Source: Apoderus coryli (Eukaryota > Arthropoda > Insecta > Coleoptera > Attelabidae). From it: a stretch of 64,000 nt of DNA. The translations under genes were made by a program, and so were the position numbers. The stretch is from NCBI GenBank assembly GCA_911728435.2, contig OU452201.1, positions 6,634,001 to 6,698,000 of the forward strand. Reading direction: 5' to 3'. This document shows positions 45,342 to 54,779 of this stretch, one piece after another (position 1 is the first letter of the stretch; every line of letters begins with the position of its first letter). The notes beneath the pieces are model-generated. The model saw only the letters and a program-made list of their open reading frames with translations. It searched no databases and was not told the DNA's origin.

Positions 45342-46673
45342 CGAGGTCTGTTCAAAAAGTACCCGGAATTCTCATTTTTGTAAAAAAATATTTATTTATT
45401 CGTCTACATCTATATGGTCCCCTTCAAAGTAATCCCCCCTAGATATAATACACTTATGCCAGCGTTTTTTCCAGTCTTCGAAACACCCTTGATAGTCACT
45501 TTTTGTAATGCTCTGTAGCACTCTCAGCGATTCTGCCTTTATCTCTTCAATCGATGAAAAACGCTGTCCTTTCATGGGTCTCTTCAACTTTGGGAACAGG
45601 AAAAAATCACACGGAGCGATATCTGGTGAATAAGGAGGTTGGGGCATGATTAAAGTCTTGTTTTTAGCCAAAAAATCACGAATAAGCAACGATGAATGAG
45701 CAGGTGCGTTATGGTGGTGCAAAACCCATGAATTGTTTTTCCATAAATCGGGGCGTTTTTTTCGAATTGCTTCACGCAAACGTCGCATTACTTCAAGGTA
45801 ATACTCCTTATTGACGGTTTGACCTTTTGGCAAGAATTCTTTATGCACTATGCCATTATAATCGAAGAAAACAGTAAGCAAAACCTTGACATTTGATCGA
45901 ACTTGACGTGCTTTTTTCACTCTTGGTGACGTTGAGTGCTTCCACGTGGACGATTGTGCTTTTGTTTCGACATCATAACCGTACACCCATGTTTCATCAC
46001 CAGTTATGACCCTTTCAAGTAAATTTGGATCGTCGTTGACGTCGTTTAACAGCTCCTGAGCGATGGTAATGCGTTTGTTTTTTTGATCAAAATTCAGCAG
46101 TTTTGGAACGAATTTTGCTGCCACTCGTTTCATGCCCAAAACCTTTGAAAAAATATGATGGCATGAGCCAACTGATATGCCAACTTCATCAGCAACTTCT
46201 CTAATTGTGATTCGGCGATCATCCATAATCATTTTTTCCACTTTTCCCACATTTTCATCGATTATTGACGTGCTGGGTCGACCGGAGCGTTCGTCGTCTT
46301 CAACGTCTTCGCGGCCATCTTGGAAACGCTTATACCACTCGTAAACACTTGTTTTTTTCATAGCAGACTCACCGTAGGCTCTCTGTAACATTTCGCACAC
46401 TTGGTTACACTTTATTTCATTTTTCACGCAAAATTTAATACAAATTCTTTGACTCTTCAATTCTTCCATTGTTTAAACTAACAAAAATCGCCGAGCTCAA
46501 AAAAACACGTCTACACCAGCCGCTACAAGACAGAATGTAAACAATGAATACAGCTGAAAATTTCACCATACATTAGGGACATGTGTACCAACACAATAAA
46601 AAAAAATTTTGACCACCGGACTCTCCAGACGCGCGCAATTCAAAAATTCCGGGAACTTTTTGAACAGACCTCG
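45342..46673 (-). mobile_element. Full-length mariner element
   Basis: 1,332 bp between TA dinucleotides (45340-45341 and 46674-46675). The terminal inverted repeats are about 28 bp: cgaggtctgttcaaaaagta ending ccggaatt on the left, and the same with ttcccggaatt on the right, one or two mismatches. It contains one uninterrupted transposase frame. The length, the intact ends and the TA duplication mark a recent insertion. It sits inside the THAP element and so post-dates it. A diverged relative with the same right terminus is at 56.8-57.2 kb. Confidence 0.93.
45396..46469 (-). CDS. mariner transposase, intact frame with Asp-to-His at the second catalytic site
   Basis: 357 codons, the normal mariner size. 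Start ATG 46469, stop TAA 45396. The N-terminal two helix-turn-helix units are present (VCEMLQRAYGE and VYEWYKRFQDG, then GRPST, then ITIREVADEVGISVGSCHHI), followed by the DD34D catalytic domain. First Asp158 lies in VITGDETWVYGYD. The second site reads VLHHHNAPAHSS with His253 where mariners have Asp; the codon at 45711-45713 is CAT on the minus strand against the expected GAT, a single change. The third Asp288 is in YSPDIAPCDFF, exactly 34 residues after position 253. The final RWHKCIISRGDYFEGD tail is complete. Loss of a metal-binding Asp abolishes strand cleavage in mariners, so it should bind ends but not cut. Such proteins can act as repressors of active copies; that role here is inference. 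Confidence 0.93.
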   Translation of the reverse strand: MEELKSQRICIKFCVKNEIKCNQVCEMLQRAYGESAMKKTSVYEWYKRFQDGREDVEDDERSGRPSTSIIDENVGKVEKMIMDDRRITIREVADEVGISVGSCHHIFSKVLGMKRVAAKFVPKLLNFDQKNKRITIAQELLNDVNDDPNLLERVITGDETWVYGYDVETKAQSSTWKHSTSPRVKKARQVRSNVKVLLTVFFDYNGIVHKEFLPKGQTVNKEYYLEVMRRLREAIRKKRPDLWKNNSWVLHHHNAPAHSSLLIRDFLAKNKTLIMPQPPYSPDIAPCDFFLFPKLKRPMKGQRFSSIEEIKAESLRVLQSITKSDYQGCFEDWKKRWHKCIISRGDYFEGDHIDVDE

Positions 46674-47156
46674 TATCTATCAACAATTAAAATATACCAC
46701 GAATAAGACCATAACTCAATTATAAAACCTATCTGAATTGTTGTGAAGCCGACTCTGACAGATATTCCCACTACGAGAAACGTCATTTGCGAAAACAGAC
46801 GCTGTTGCGAAATCTCCTAAATTTAATAAGATTTGGAAAAAAAATGTTTCGTTCATATTGCTGAAAACTAAACAGTATGCAATTTTACCGATAACATTTA
46901 ATTATTTGATTTTGTGAAGCAGTTTCGTATGACGCAACATATGGATTTATTTATTAAACAGATATGTCGCATAAATTCTGTAAGGCGACGACAAAATGGT
47001 TTTAAATATGGCAGCTCTGTACTGAAAATAAGTTACTGAGGAGCATGCGTAGTTCGAGAAAACTCTGCATACCCGTTACACTTTTTGGTATTCGGCTGGA
47101 TTTAATTAGCATTCTAGAGTACATATATAATATAAGATTTCTATGGTTATAACGGA

Positions 47157-47765
47157 TACTGCAAAAAATATCTGTGAGTATACCAGGACAACGGAAACTG
47201 TCAAAAAAGGAAACATCATAAATCCACAATCGACCATAAGACGCTTATTCGGACGCGGATAGATGCCACTAGATATTGTAGTATTTTGAATGGCCCTCGT
47301 ATAATTCAGGCATATTTAATGAGTTTAATATTAACTTTTAAAATAATAGGTTTTTCTTTTTCCTTTCTTCGAACGATATACCATCTGCAATCGAACTTTA
47401 AACAATAACACAAAACACACACATAAACAGTCTGGCTTCGATAATCAAAAATTAGGGGAATCACTTAAATAGTATGTACTGTGCTTATTGTTAAATGTAA
47501 GGGGAGTTTAATATCGGTTATAAATGGGGTGGTAACTAACTTCTACTTGTGTAGGGTATAGTAGCAGGTCAGGGGTGTCAACACGAAAAAATGCTGGTGA
47601 TTTAACGGTATAATATTAATCAATACTGCATATACGTACTTCAATTATCAACTGAGCTGTTATTTAAGAAGTGTCTGATTAACTGGGAGTTTTATTATAA
47701 ATACAGTGTGTGCCACGAACAATTTTTTGTTTGGGGTTATTTGTTAAAAAATTAAGACACTTTGC
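47157..47765. other. No recognisable feature
   Basis: AT-rich; nothing matched. Confidence 0.35.
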
Positions 47766-47774
47766 TTTTTATAT

Positions 47775-48104
47775 ACCTACATGGATGTCATGGAATTCTC
47801 AAAGGAAAGAGGAACCACCATCAACAGCGACTGTTACTGTCCACTTTTGGATCGATTGAAGGCAGAAATCGCAAAGAAACGGCCACATTTGCAAACGAAA
47901 AAAGTGTTTTTTCACCAAGACAATGCACCGTGTCACAAATCGAGGAAAACTATGGCAAAATTGAATGAATTGGGCTTCGAATTTCTTACCCACCCACCGT
48001 ATTCTACAGATTTAGCTCCCAGTCACTTTTCCTGTTTTCAGATCTCAAAAGAATGCTTGCTGGAAAGAAATTTAAGTCCAATGATGAAGAAATCGCTGAA
48101 ATAA
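47775..48104 (+). pseudogene. mariner transposase central fragment (INSDYY family)
   Basis: TTINSDCYCPLLDRLKAEI then AKKRPHLQTKKVFFHQDNAP covers the region up to the second catalytic Asp (HQDNAPCH), and LTHPPYSTDLAPSHF the third, where the final Asp is His. A frameshift near 48035 leads to SDLKRMLAGKKFKSNDEEIA. No ends and no N-terminal part are present. Closest relatives in the window are at 36.08 and 57.97 kb, with an N-terminal piece at 60.1-60.5 kb. Confidence 0.8.
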
Positions 48105-49033
48105 ATCAAAATCATTACAACACATTGTATAATATTATTTGTAATCCAAGGAGGATATGTACAATGTTCTGCATTTTCACTGAGTATGAATTATAATATC
48201 ACATGTTGCGTGGATGTGGTGGCTAACTTGAATATTTAAATTTGGCATACTTTGTGGAAGCCGTTTTTAATTTGTTGGTTGATATACATTCCAATTGCTG
48301 TTATTTTTTTATGAAACCTCGTAATTATGCATTAGATTGTTTAGTTTAGGCGTATACTAGAATACGTTCTTGTATTTTGATTATATCTACTTTGATTTGG
48401 AATGTGTCATAAATCATTCCTGAAGATTTTTAAATATTGTTTACAAATTTTTGATCACAGAATATTACTACACAACATTTAATCAAGCGCAGTGCCTACT
48501 TAAAAGTTATAATAGAATACACAATGTTTATCTTTCACGTTTACGTATTTATAGTCTTTTTTACAACTCTATCCCCAATATCCCAAGCCTGGATGGAATA
48601 AATACTTTACAAATTTAAAATAAATATTGATGTTATACAGTGTTTATATTTAACGGCTTTATTAATAGAAAATAACACATGGAATTCTCTTAAATATTTT
48701 TTCCACTATAATAATCTTCTATATTTCCAAAAGATTTACATTTTCATTTTATTATCCGTAAAAATAGCTGAGAAGAAAACAATATCATTTGGTGGTATAT
48801 GATCTAATAGACGAAATATTTTTATGTGCCCATTAATTAACTTTTAACCTACTTTTTCATATTTATTGGCATTTAAGTCTTACTACGTGCGTAAATTAAT
48901 AGCAATCGATTTATAATCGAGTATCTTAAGTAAGTAGTAGTTATTAAAAAAACGCCAAACTATAGCTCAATCAGCCTGAGTTAAACAACAAAACGTAGTG
49001 AGGAATACGATGAAAAGTCTTGTGGAAATCAAT
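48105..49033. other. No recognisable feature
   Basis: AT-rich sequence with no motif. Confidence 0.35.
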
Positions 49034-49215
49034 ATACACTCTGTCCAAGATAATATTGGGAAAGCATTGGAATTTTGGAAACGGTTAAGTTAGAGAAAAG
49101 TTACACAATTTGAACACTTTTAAATGGTGTTTTGAAAAGTTTTAGCCGTTTTCGAGAATTTTTTAAAACACGATTTTTGCCATTTTAGTTTTTATTTATT
49201 TCTGACATTATTTTG
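49034..49215 (+). repeat. Dispersed repeat, left part of interrupted copy
   Basis: Matches 39930-40130 (ctgtccaagataata, ttttagccgttttcgagaat, ttctgacattattt). Continuation of the same repeat resumes at 51176. Everything between is inserted sequence. Confidence 0.75.
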
Positions 49216-49409
49216 CACTTTCTCATCGTTTTTTTTTTGATCAGAAAAAGATAGCCTTTACAAAATTTTCACTACGACGATTCGTTTTTGAAAAACCATC
49301 ATCAACTTGGTTTTTTTAAATACGGCTCTAGATTTTTTATTCAATATGTTTGTGATTCTTTGCCTTTTAGGCAGAACTTGCACTATGGTGTGTTCGAGAT
49401 TTAGCATCT

Positions 49410-49543
49410 TGTTATATATTTAATCATATTGTATACTTCCAATTATTGTTGTTATATTTGTTAATTCTTGTTTATGTTAAAACTGTCAACTTATGTCAAG
49501 ATATGCGAATTAAAGCCTAATTCTGAAAAGGTCTATTATTACA
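49410..49543 (+). repeat. 5' LTR
   Basis: 134 bp, TG...CA ends, identical to the 3' LTR by eye. It is followed by aatttaattcgcatataaat where a primer-binding site would be expected; no clear tRNA complement is recognised. Confidence 0.88.
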
Positions 49544-49566
49544 ATTTAATTCGCATATAAATAAAA

Positions 49567-49785
49567 ATGGAAAAGTATTTTCGACCAGACAAACTAGAAG
49601 CTGATCCAAACTCCGCAACTGCTAGCAAAGAATTCAAACACTGGTATGAAACTTTCAAAAACTTCCTGGAATGTGGTTCGTCAAAGCAGGAGCCACTTGA
49701 AGATACAGATAAGTACATGCTTTTAGTAAATTTCGTATCACATACTGTTTACGAACGATACCGAGTTCTTCTGAAAATTCCTTTC
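49567..49785 (+). pseudogene. gag N-terminal fragment
   Basis: Starts at ATG 49567, 24 bp after the LTR: MEKYFRPDKLEADPN, SKEFKHWYETFKNFLE, DKYMLLVNFVSHTVYERYR. This is the N-terminal gag segment of insect gypsy-type elements. It then breaks at about 49780, where the internal deletion fuses it out of frame to integrase sequence. Confidence 0.7.
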
Positions 49786-50607
49786 TCTTTACAGTTGTTG
49801 ATGAATATTCGCGGTTTCCTTGGGCATTTCCTTGTGCAGATACTTCTAGCCAAACTGCCATAGAATGCCTGAACCATTTGTTTTGTTTATTTGGAATGCC
49901 TAATTACATACATTCTGATCGTGGAACCAGTTTTACGTCTCATATCATATCCTACCTACATTCCAAGGGTATAGCCTCAAGTCGAACAACACCATATAAT
50001 CCACAAGGAAATGGTCAAGTCGAAAAATACAATGGTGTTATTTGGAAAGCTATAAGCCTTGCATTAAAATCGCGTAAACTTGAGACAAGTCAATGGGAAT
50101 TGGTTCCACACGATGCTTTACACTCCATTCGAAGTCTGTTATGTACATCAACAAATTATACTCCTCATGAACGTTTATTTACTTACCAACGTCGATCTAC
50201 TAGTGGAACTTCTATTCCTTCCTGGATGAAAAATTCTGACAAAGTTTTACTTAAAAAGTTTGTACGTAGAAGTAAAACTCTTAGAAGCAAATCCTGATTA
50301 CGCCTTAATAAGATACGACAATGGAAGAGAAGGTACAATTGCCACGAAAGATTTGGCGCCATGAGGTGACTTACGATTATTGGAAAATGATGAAGAAGAC
50401 CAACCAACGAATACTCTACGCGATTGCCAATCTACTACTCATGAAGAAAGGGAAGAAGAAGCTTCGATAACAAACAAGTATAACGTTGAAGAACAACAAT
50501 CGACCACGAACGATCAGAACGGCAATAAAGAGTTTTTGGATCAAGACCAGAATTTGTGTAAATCCACGAGAAATAAAAAGAAACCGGAGTATTTAACGTA
50601 TTCTTGA
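49786..50607 (+). pseudogene. Integrase core and pol C-terminus fragment
   Basis: The frame from about 49786 gives VVDEYSRFPWAFPC (first catalytic Asp), CLFGMPNYIHSDRGTSF (second Asp) and TPYNPQGNGQVEKYN (Glu, about 35 residues after the second Asp), the DDE core of Ty3/gypsy integrases. A frameshift near 50270 and a TGA at about 50363 break the downstream part (ANPDYALIRYDNGREGT, then an acidic C-terminal tail ending at 50607). Since nothing upstream of the core is present, no HHCC zinc module is seen. Confidence 0.8.
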
Positions 50608-50626
50608 GAAAGCAGCTCCGGGTGAA

Positions 50627-50760
50627 TGTTATATATTTAATCATATTGTATACTTCCAATTATTGTTGTTATATTTGTTAATTCTTGTTTATGTTAAAAC
50701 TGTCAACTTATGTCAAGATATGCGAATTAAAGCCTAATTCTGAAAAGGTCTATTATTACA
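50627..50760 (+). repeat. 3' LTR
   Basis: 134 bp, identical to the 5' LTR as far as I can read. Confidence 0.88.
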
Positions 50761-50809
50761 TATATCTACCATATATATGTTCGCACAAGTATCACGGATT
50801 GAAATTTAA

Positions 50810-51172
50810 ACGAAAAACGCTGTCTTGCGGTATTCCGCAACTGAAGCGACGAATCGAAGTCGAAAAAGTAGAATCAAGTCTTCTCCAACAGAAAGTGCAA
50901 AACTTTGACTGTTCTGTTGCGTGTAACAATGGAGTTACACATCCTAGCCATACTGATGAGAACTGTCCGAGTTCGAAAGCAGATAGAATATCCATGCCCC
51001 AATGTGTAACTCCATTGTTACACGCAACAGAAAATTGTTCAGGGCATTTGCCCAGTACGTTTTCTACACACCAACTGTTAATATCCAGTCAGTCAAAGTT
51101 TTGCACTTTCTGTTGGAGAAGACTTGATTCTACTGTTTCGACTTCGATTCGTCTTAGCGTTTTTCGTTTAGA
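50810..51172. repeat. Foldback element with about 140-bp arms
   Basis: The left arm 50810-50947 (aaacgaaaaacgctg, gaatcgaagtcgaaa, agaatcaagtcttctccaac, agaaagtgcaaaactttgac, cgtgtaacaatggagttaca) is inverted at 50998-51170 in the same order. Each arm carries a short private insertion: about 15 bases near 50825 on the left and about 60 bases near 51030-51090 on the right. Loop about 50 bases. The 195-codon frame across it is a by-product of the palindrome. It lies directly after the LTR element inside the same interrupted repeat. Confidence 0.8.
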
Positions 51173-51175
51173 TTT

Positions 51176-51262
51176 TTTATTGTTAAATTTGAAGACATTT
51201 TCAATTAAAAAATATAGGTGGTTCACACGTAATCGTTTAAACAAGTTTTCAGTGTTTTTAGC
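51176..51262 (+). repeat. Dispersed repeat, right part of interrupted copy
   Basis: attgttaaatttgaagacat through cgtaatcgtttaaacaagtt and ttcagtgttttt corresponds to 40212-40300. Confidence 0.75.
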
Positions 51263-51271
51263 TGTTATTTA

Positions 51272-51543
51272 AAATTATTCAAGAAAAATCCCCATAGTTT
51301 GGCACTTATTTTGCGTAAAACATTCATCTGTCTGAGAAAGGCGTTTTTTTTTTTCAAAAAGCACAGAAATTTCAACTAAAGTTAAAAAACCCCGTACAGA
51401 ATACAATGTTGTACTGAGAGAGAAATAAATTGGCGAATGATAATAAATAATTGTGAGGAACGACGAAAAAATATTTTTGCACAACCTACTACTCTGCATT
51501 CAGTAGAGTGCCAAATTATGGCGATTTTTCTTGAATTTAACAG
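51272..51543. repeat. Small foldback element
   Basis: ttcaagaaaaatccccatag tttggcac at 51275-51304 is inverted at 51509-51536 (gtgccaaattatggcg then atttttcttgaa), two mismatches over 28 bases, enclosing about 200 bases without coding content. MITE-like, with TTA-rich flanks; it abuts the satellite array. Confidence 0.65.
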
Positions 51544-51561
51544 TTAAAAATACTAAAATAT

Positions 51562-53805
51562 TCGGAACGGTTATTAAGGATAGTTTCTTAGGTCTTGATA
51601 GCGTCCTATACCAAACCAAGGCCCCAAAAAATTGAAATCTGTTTTCCTAATAATGGGGTCGTGAAATTTACGCAGGACAATGATATTATGAAGGGCTATG
51701 TGCATGCCAAACGACATTCTTCGGAACGGCCATTAAGAATAGTTTCTTAGGTCTTGATTAGGTCCTGTATGATAGCGTCCTATACCAAACCAAGGCCCCA
51801 AAAAATTAAAATCTGTTTTCCTAATAATGGGGTCGTGAAATTTACGCAGGACAATGATATTATGAAAAGCTATTTGCATGCCAAACGACATTCTTCGGAA
51901 CGGTCATTAAGGATAGTTTCTTAGGTCTTGATTAGGTCCTGTATGATAGCGTCCTATACCAAACCAAGGTCCCACAAAATTGAAATCTGTTTTCCTAATA
52001 ATGGGGTCGTGAAATTTACGCAGGACAATGATATTATGAAAAGCTATTTGCATGCCAAACGACATTCTTCGGAACGGTCATTAAGGATAGTTTCTTAGGT
52101 CTTGATTAGGTCCTGTATGACAGCGTCCTATACCAAACCAAGGCCCCAAAAAATTGAAATCTGTTTTCCTAATAATGGGATCGTGAAATTTACGCAGGAC
52201 AATTATATTATGAAGGGCTATTTGCATGCCAAACGACATTCTTCGGAACGGTCATTAAGGATAGTTTCTTAGGACTTGATTAGGTCCTGTATGATAGCGT
52301 CCTATACCAAACCAAGGCCCCAAAAAATTGAAATCTGTTTTCCTAATAATAAGGTCGTGAAATTTACGCAGGACAATGATATTATGAAGGGCTATTTGCA
52401 TGCCAAACGACATTCTCCGGAACGGTCATTAAGGATAGTTTCTTAGGTCTTGATTAGGTCCTGTATGACAGCGTCCTATACCAAACTAAGGCCCCAAAAA
52501 ATTGAAATCTGTTTTCCTAATAATGGGGTCGTGAAATTTACGCAGGATAATGATATTATGAAGTGCTATTTGCATGCCAAACGACATTCTTCGAAACGGT
52601 CATTAAGGATAGTTTCTTAGGTCTTGATTAGGTCCTGTATGATAGCGTCCTATACCAAACCAAGGCCCCAAAAAATTGAAATCTGTTTTCCTAATAATAG
52701 GGTCGTGAAATTTACGCAGGACAATGATATTATGTAGGGCTATTTGCATGCTAAACGAGATTCTTCGGAACAGTCATTAAGGATAGTTTCTTAGGTTTTG
52801 ATTAGGTCCTGTATGATAGCGCCCTATACCAAACCAAGGCCCCAAAAAATTGAAATCTGTTTTCCTAATAATGGGGTCGTGAAATTTACCCAGGACAATG
52901 ATATTATGAAGGGCTATGTGCATGCCAAACGACATTCTTCGGAACGGCCATTAAGAATAGTTTCTTAGGTCTTGATTAGGTCTTGTATGATAGCGTCCTA
53001 TTCCAAACCAAGGCCCCAAAAAATTGAAATCTGTTTTCCTAATAATGGGGTCGTGAAATTTACGCAGGACAATGATATTATGAAGGGCTATGTGCATTGC
53101 AAACGACATTCTTCGGAACGGCCATTAAGAATAGTTTCTTAGGTCTTGATTAGGTCCTGTATGATAGCGTCCTATACCAAACCAAGGCCCCAAAAAATTG
53201 AAATCGGTTTTCCTAATAATGGGGTCGTGAAATTTACGCAGGACAATGATATTATGAAGGGCTATTTGCATGCCAAACGACATTCTTCGGAACAGTCATT
53301 AAGGATAGTTTCTTAGGTCTTGATTAGGTCCTGTATGATAGCGCCCTATACCAAACCAAGGCCCCAAAAAATTGAAATCTGTTTTCCTAATAACGGGGTC
53401 GTGAAATTTACCCAGGACAATGATATTATGAAGGGCTATGTGCATGCCAAACGACATTCTTCGGAACGGCCATTAAGAATAGTTTCTTAGGTCTTGATTA
53501 GGTCTTGTATGATAGCGTCCTATTCCAAACCAAGGCCCCAAAAAATTGAAATCTGTTTTCCTAATAATGGGGTCGTGAAATTTACGCAGGACAATGATAT
53601 GAAGGGCTATTTGCATGCCAAACGATATTCTTCGGAACAGTCATTAAGGATAGTTTCTTAGGTCTTGATTAGGCCCTGTATGATAGCGTCCTATACCAAA
53701 CCAAGGCCCCAAAAAATTGAAATCTGTTTTCCTAATAATGGGGTCGTGAAATTTACGCAGGACAATGATATTATGAAGGGCTATTTGCATGCCAAACGTA
53801 CAATG
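51562..53805. repeat. 174-bp satellite array, about 13 units
   Basis: Head-to-tail units start with tcggaacgg at 51562, 51721, 51895, 52069, 52243, 52417, 52591, 52765, 52939, 53113, 53287, 53461 and 53632. The spacing is 174 bp except for the first unit (159, lacking taggtcctgtatgat) and the twelfth (171). Units differ by only a few bases. Units 8-9 and 11-12 share private variants (gcgccc, ttaccc, gtcttg, attcc), so a multi-unit block was duplicated at 522-bp offset by unequal exchange. On the plus strand each unit has 57 open codons (TKPRPQKIEICF, NNGVVKFTQDND, MKGYLHAKR) and one TAG. The last unit runs on in frame for about 35 non-repeat codons. Whether this is a true satellite or an internal minisatellite of a Helitron-like element is open. 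Confidence 0.95.
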
Positions 53806-54735
53806 TTCGAACGCATTTTGGAGATGTTTAAAAAATACGTCGACATTCAATTTCAAAAATTACCCAAAAACTTAAATCAAGCTTTTAGATCTTTGATACA
53901 GATTAAAAACTTAAGGTAAATAAACGATTTACCAGCCGTATGCTACGTCTCTGAATAAAATAAGATGATTTCGGCTGTACCTTGCTTCTTAGAATTCTAA
54001 AAGACGTTTTAACCAAACAGTCGTCTCACTCTTATTCATATAGATTTTTCCGTAAGGCAAGCGGTCTAAAAAGAGAGCCGAAACCAGTCATCTGGATTTA
54101 AAAGCTTCTTTTGAATACGAAAAAATGAAAGAAAATACTTTCGACAAAAAGCGAGCCCTTATATGTTATACCTACACAAACCATCCTTATATATTATACC
54201 GTTATAGATTTTATTTGTATTATTTTTTTGTTTTTGAAAACGGAGTTCGATTTATTGGAGAAACTAGTAAAAGTTGAAGGTTTATATAGAGATAACAGGA
54301 GTTTTCTCTGTTCTTATTTTCGATATAAGGGACAGTTAATAAGATTTTATTATTCAAATATAAATATATGCTTTTATTTTAGTTTTTGAGACGTTTTGTG
54401 AAATATTATTTAATTAAATAGTTCTATAGTTAATTAATAAACATATTTTGCAATTAAACTGCACCTCAAAGTAAAAATATTGTTTCATTTTACATCCTTA
54501 AATATTTCTATTATATTTCCAAATTTTTGTAAGGTTTTGAGAGTTTGTTTTCGTTTTTTCAAGCTTCTTCTTACTTCTACTACTGCTATAATAATACTAT
54601 GGCCGCAAAAAAGTCTGCATCAAACAAGAATTTCTTTTATTTTGAGAGTAATAGTGAAATTTAGTTTTCTATACCTCATTTTTGGTTTTTAGACGAGCAA
54701 AAAGTACAACAATTAATCATAATATCGTAATAATT
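53806..54735. other. No gene; possible repeat edge near 53960-54100
   Basis: gatgatttcggctg (53969) and agccgaaaccagtcatc (54077) are imperfect inverted versions of each other, resembling the GAAACCAGTCATC phrase of Penelope-type terminal repeats. The rest is AT-rich without motifs. Confidence 0.4.
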
Positions 54736-54742
54736 TCCTAAT

Positions 54743-54776
54743 CCTGAGGATGAAGTAAATCTACATCAAAACGTCG
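54743..54776 (+). other. Hammerhead-like motif CTGAGGATG...CATCAAAACGTCGG
   Basis: CTGAG is followed by GATG and its complement CATC, enclosing an 11-base loop, then AAAACG. This is the layout of a type I hammerhead core with substitutions (CUGAUGA and GAAA both altered). Probably a decayed Penelope-like terminal motif; cleavage activity is not expected. Confidence 0.3.
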
Positions 54777-54779
54777 GTA

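Larger units (their letters stand above)
44212..47156 (-). mobile_element. THAP-type transposon relic bounded by about 130-bp inverted repeats, split by a mariner
   Basis: The arm 44212-44338 (gttataaccacagaaatctt, actctagaatg, then gcatgatcaccagtatctta) is the imperfect complement of 47025-47156 (gttataaccatagaaatctt, actctagaatg, gcatgctcctcagtaactta when read inward). Between them lies a minus-strand THAP exon (44934-45140) and the later mariner insertion (45342-46673). Without the mariner the element is about 1.6 kb. It is another internally deleted P/THAP-type transposon, not closely similar in sequence to the one at 21.3-23.4 kb. Confidence 0.65.
49410..50760 (+). mobile_element. Internally deleted Ty3/gypsy-like LTR retrotransposon with identical LTRs
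   Basis: 1,351 bp. Two 134-bp direct repeats, 49410-49543 and 50627-50760, begin TGTTATATA, end ATTATTACA, and I see no difference between them. Between them are a gag start and an integrase-like frame but no protease, reverse transcriptase or RNase H. Identical LTRs imply insertion too recent for divergence, while the missing RT means it relied on enzymes from another copy. No clean 4-6 bp target-site duplication is visible (catct before, tatat after), which may mean inter-element recombination or flank decay. Confidence 0.85.

Noticed and set aside
50685..51272. 195-codon open frame taken as a gene
   Set aside because: It spans both arms of the foldback at 50810-51172, and the reading frame is produced by the palindrome; no domain is recognisable.
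51562..53805. CRISPR array
   Set aside because: Units are contiguous 174-bp repeats without unique spacers, in a eukaryotic transposon-rich context.
51562..53805. A long repeat protein encoded by the satellite
   Set aside because: Every complete unit has a TAG at the same position in the only long frame, so no continuous protein can be made.
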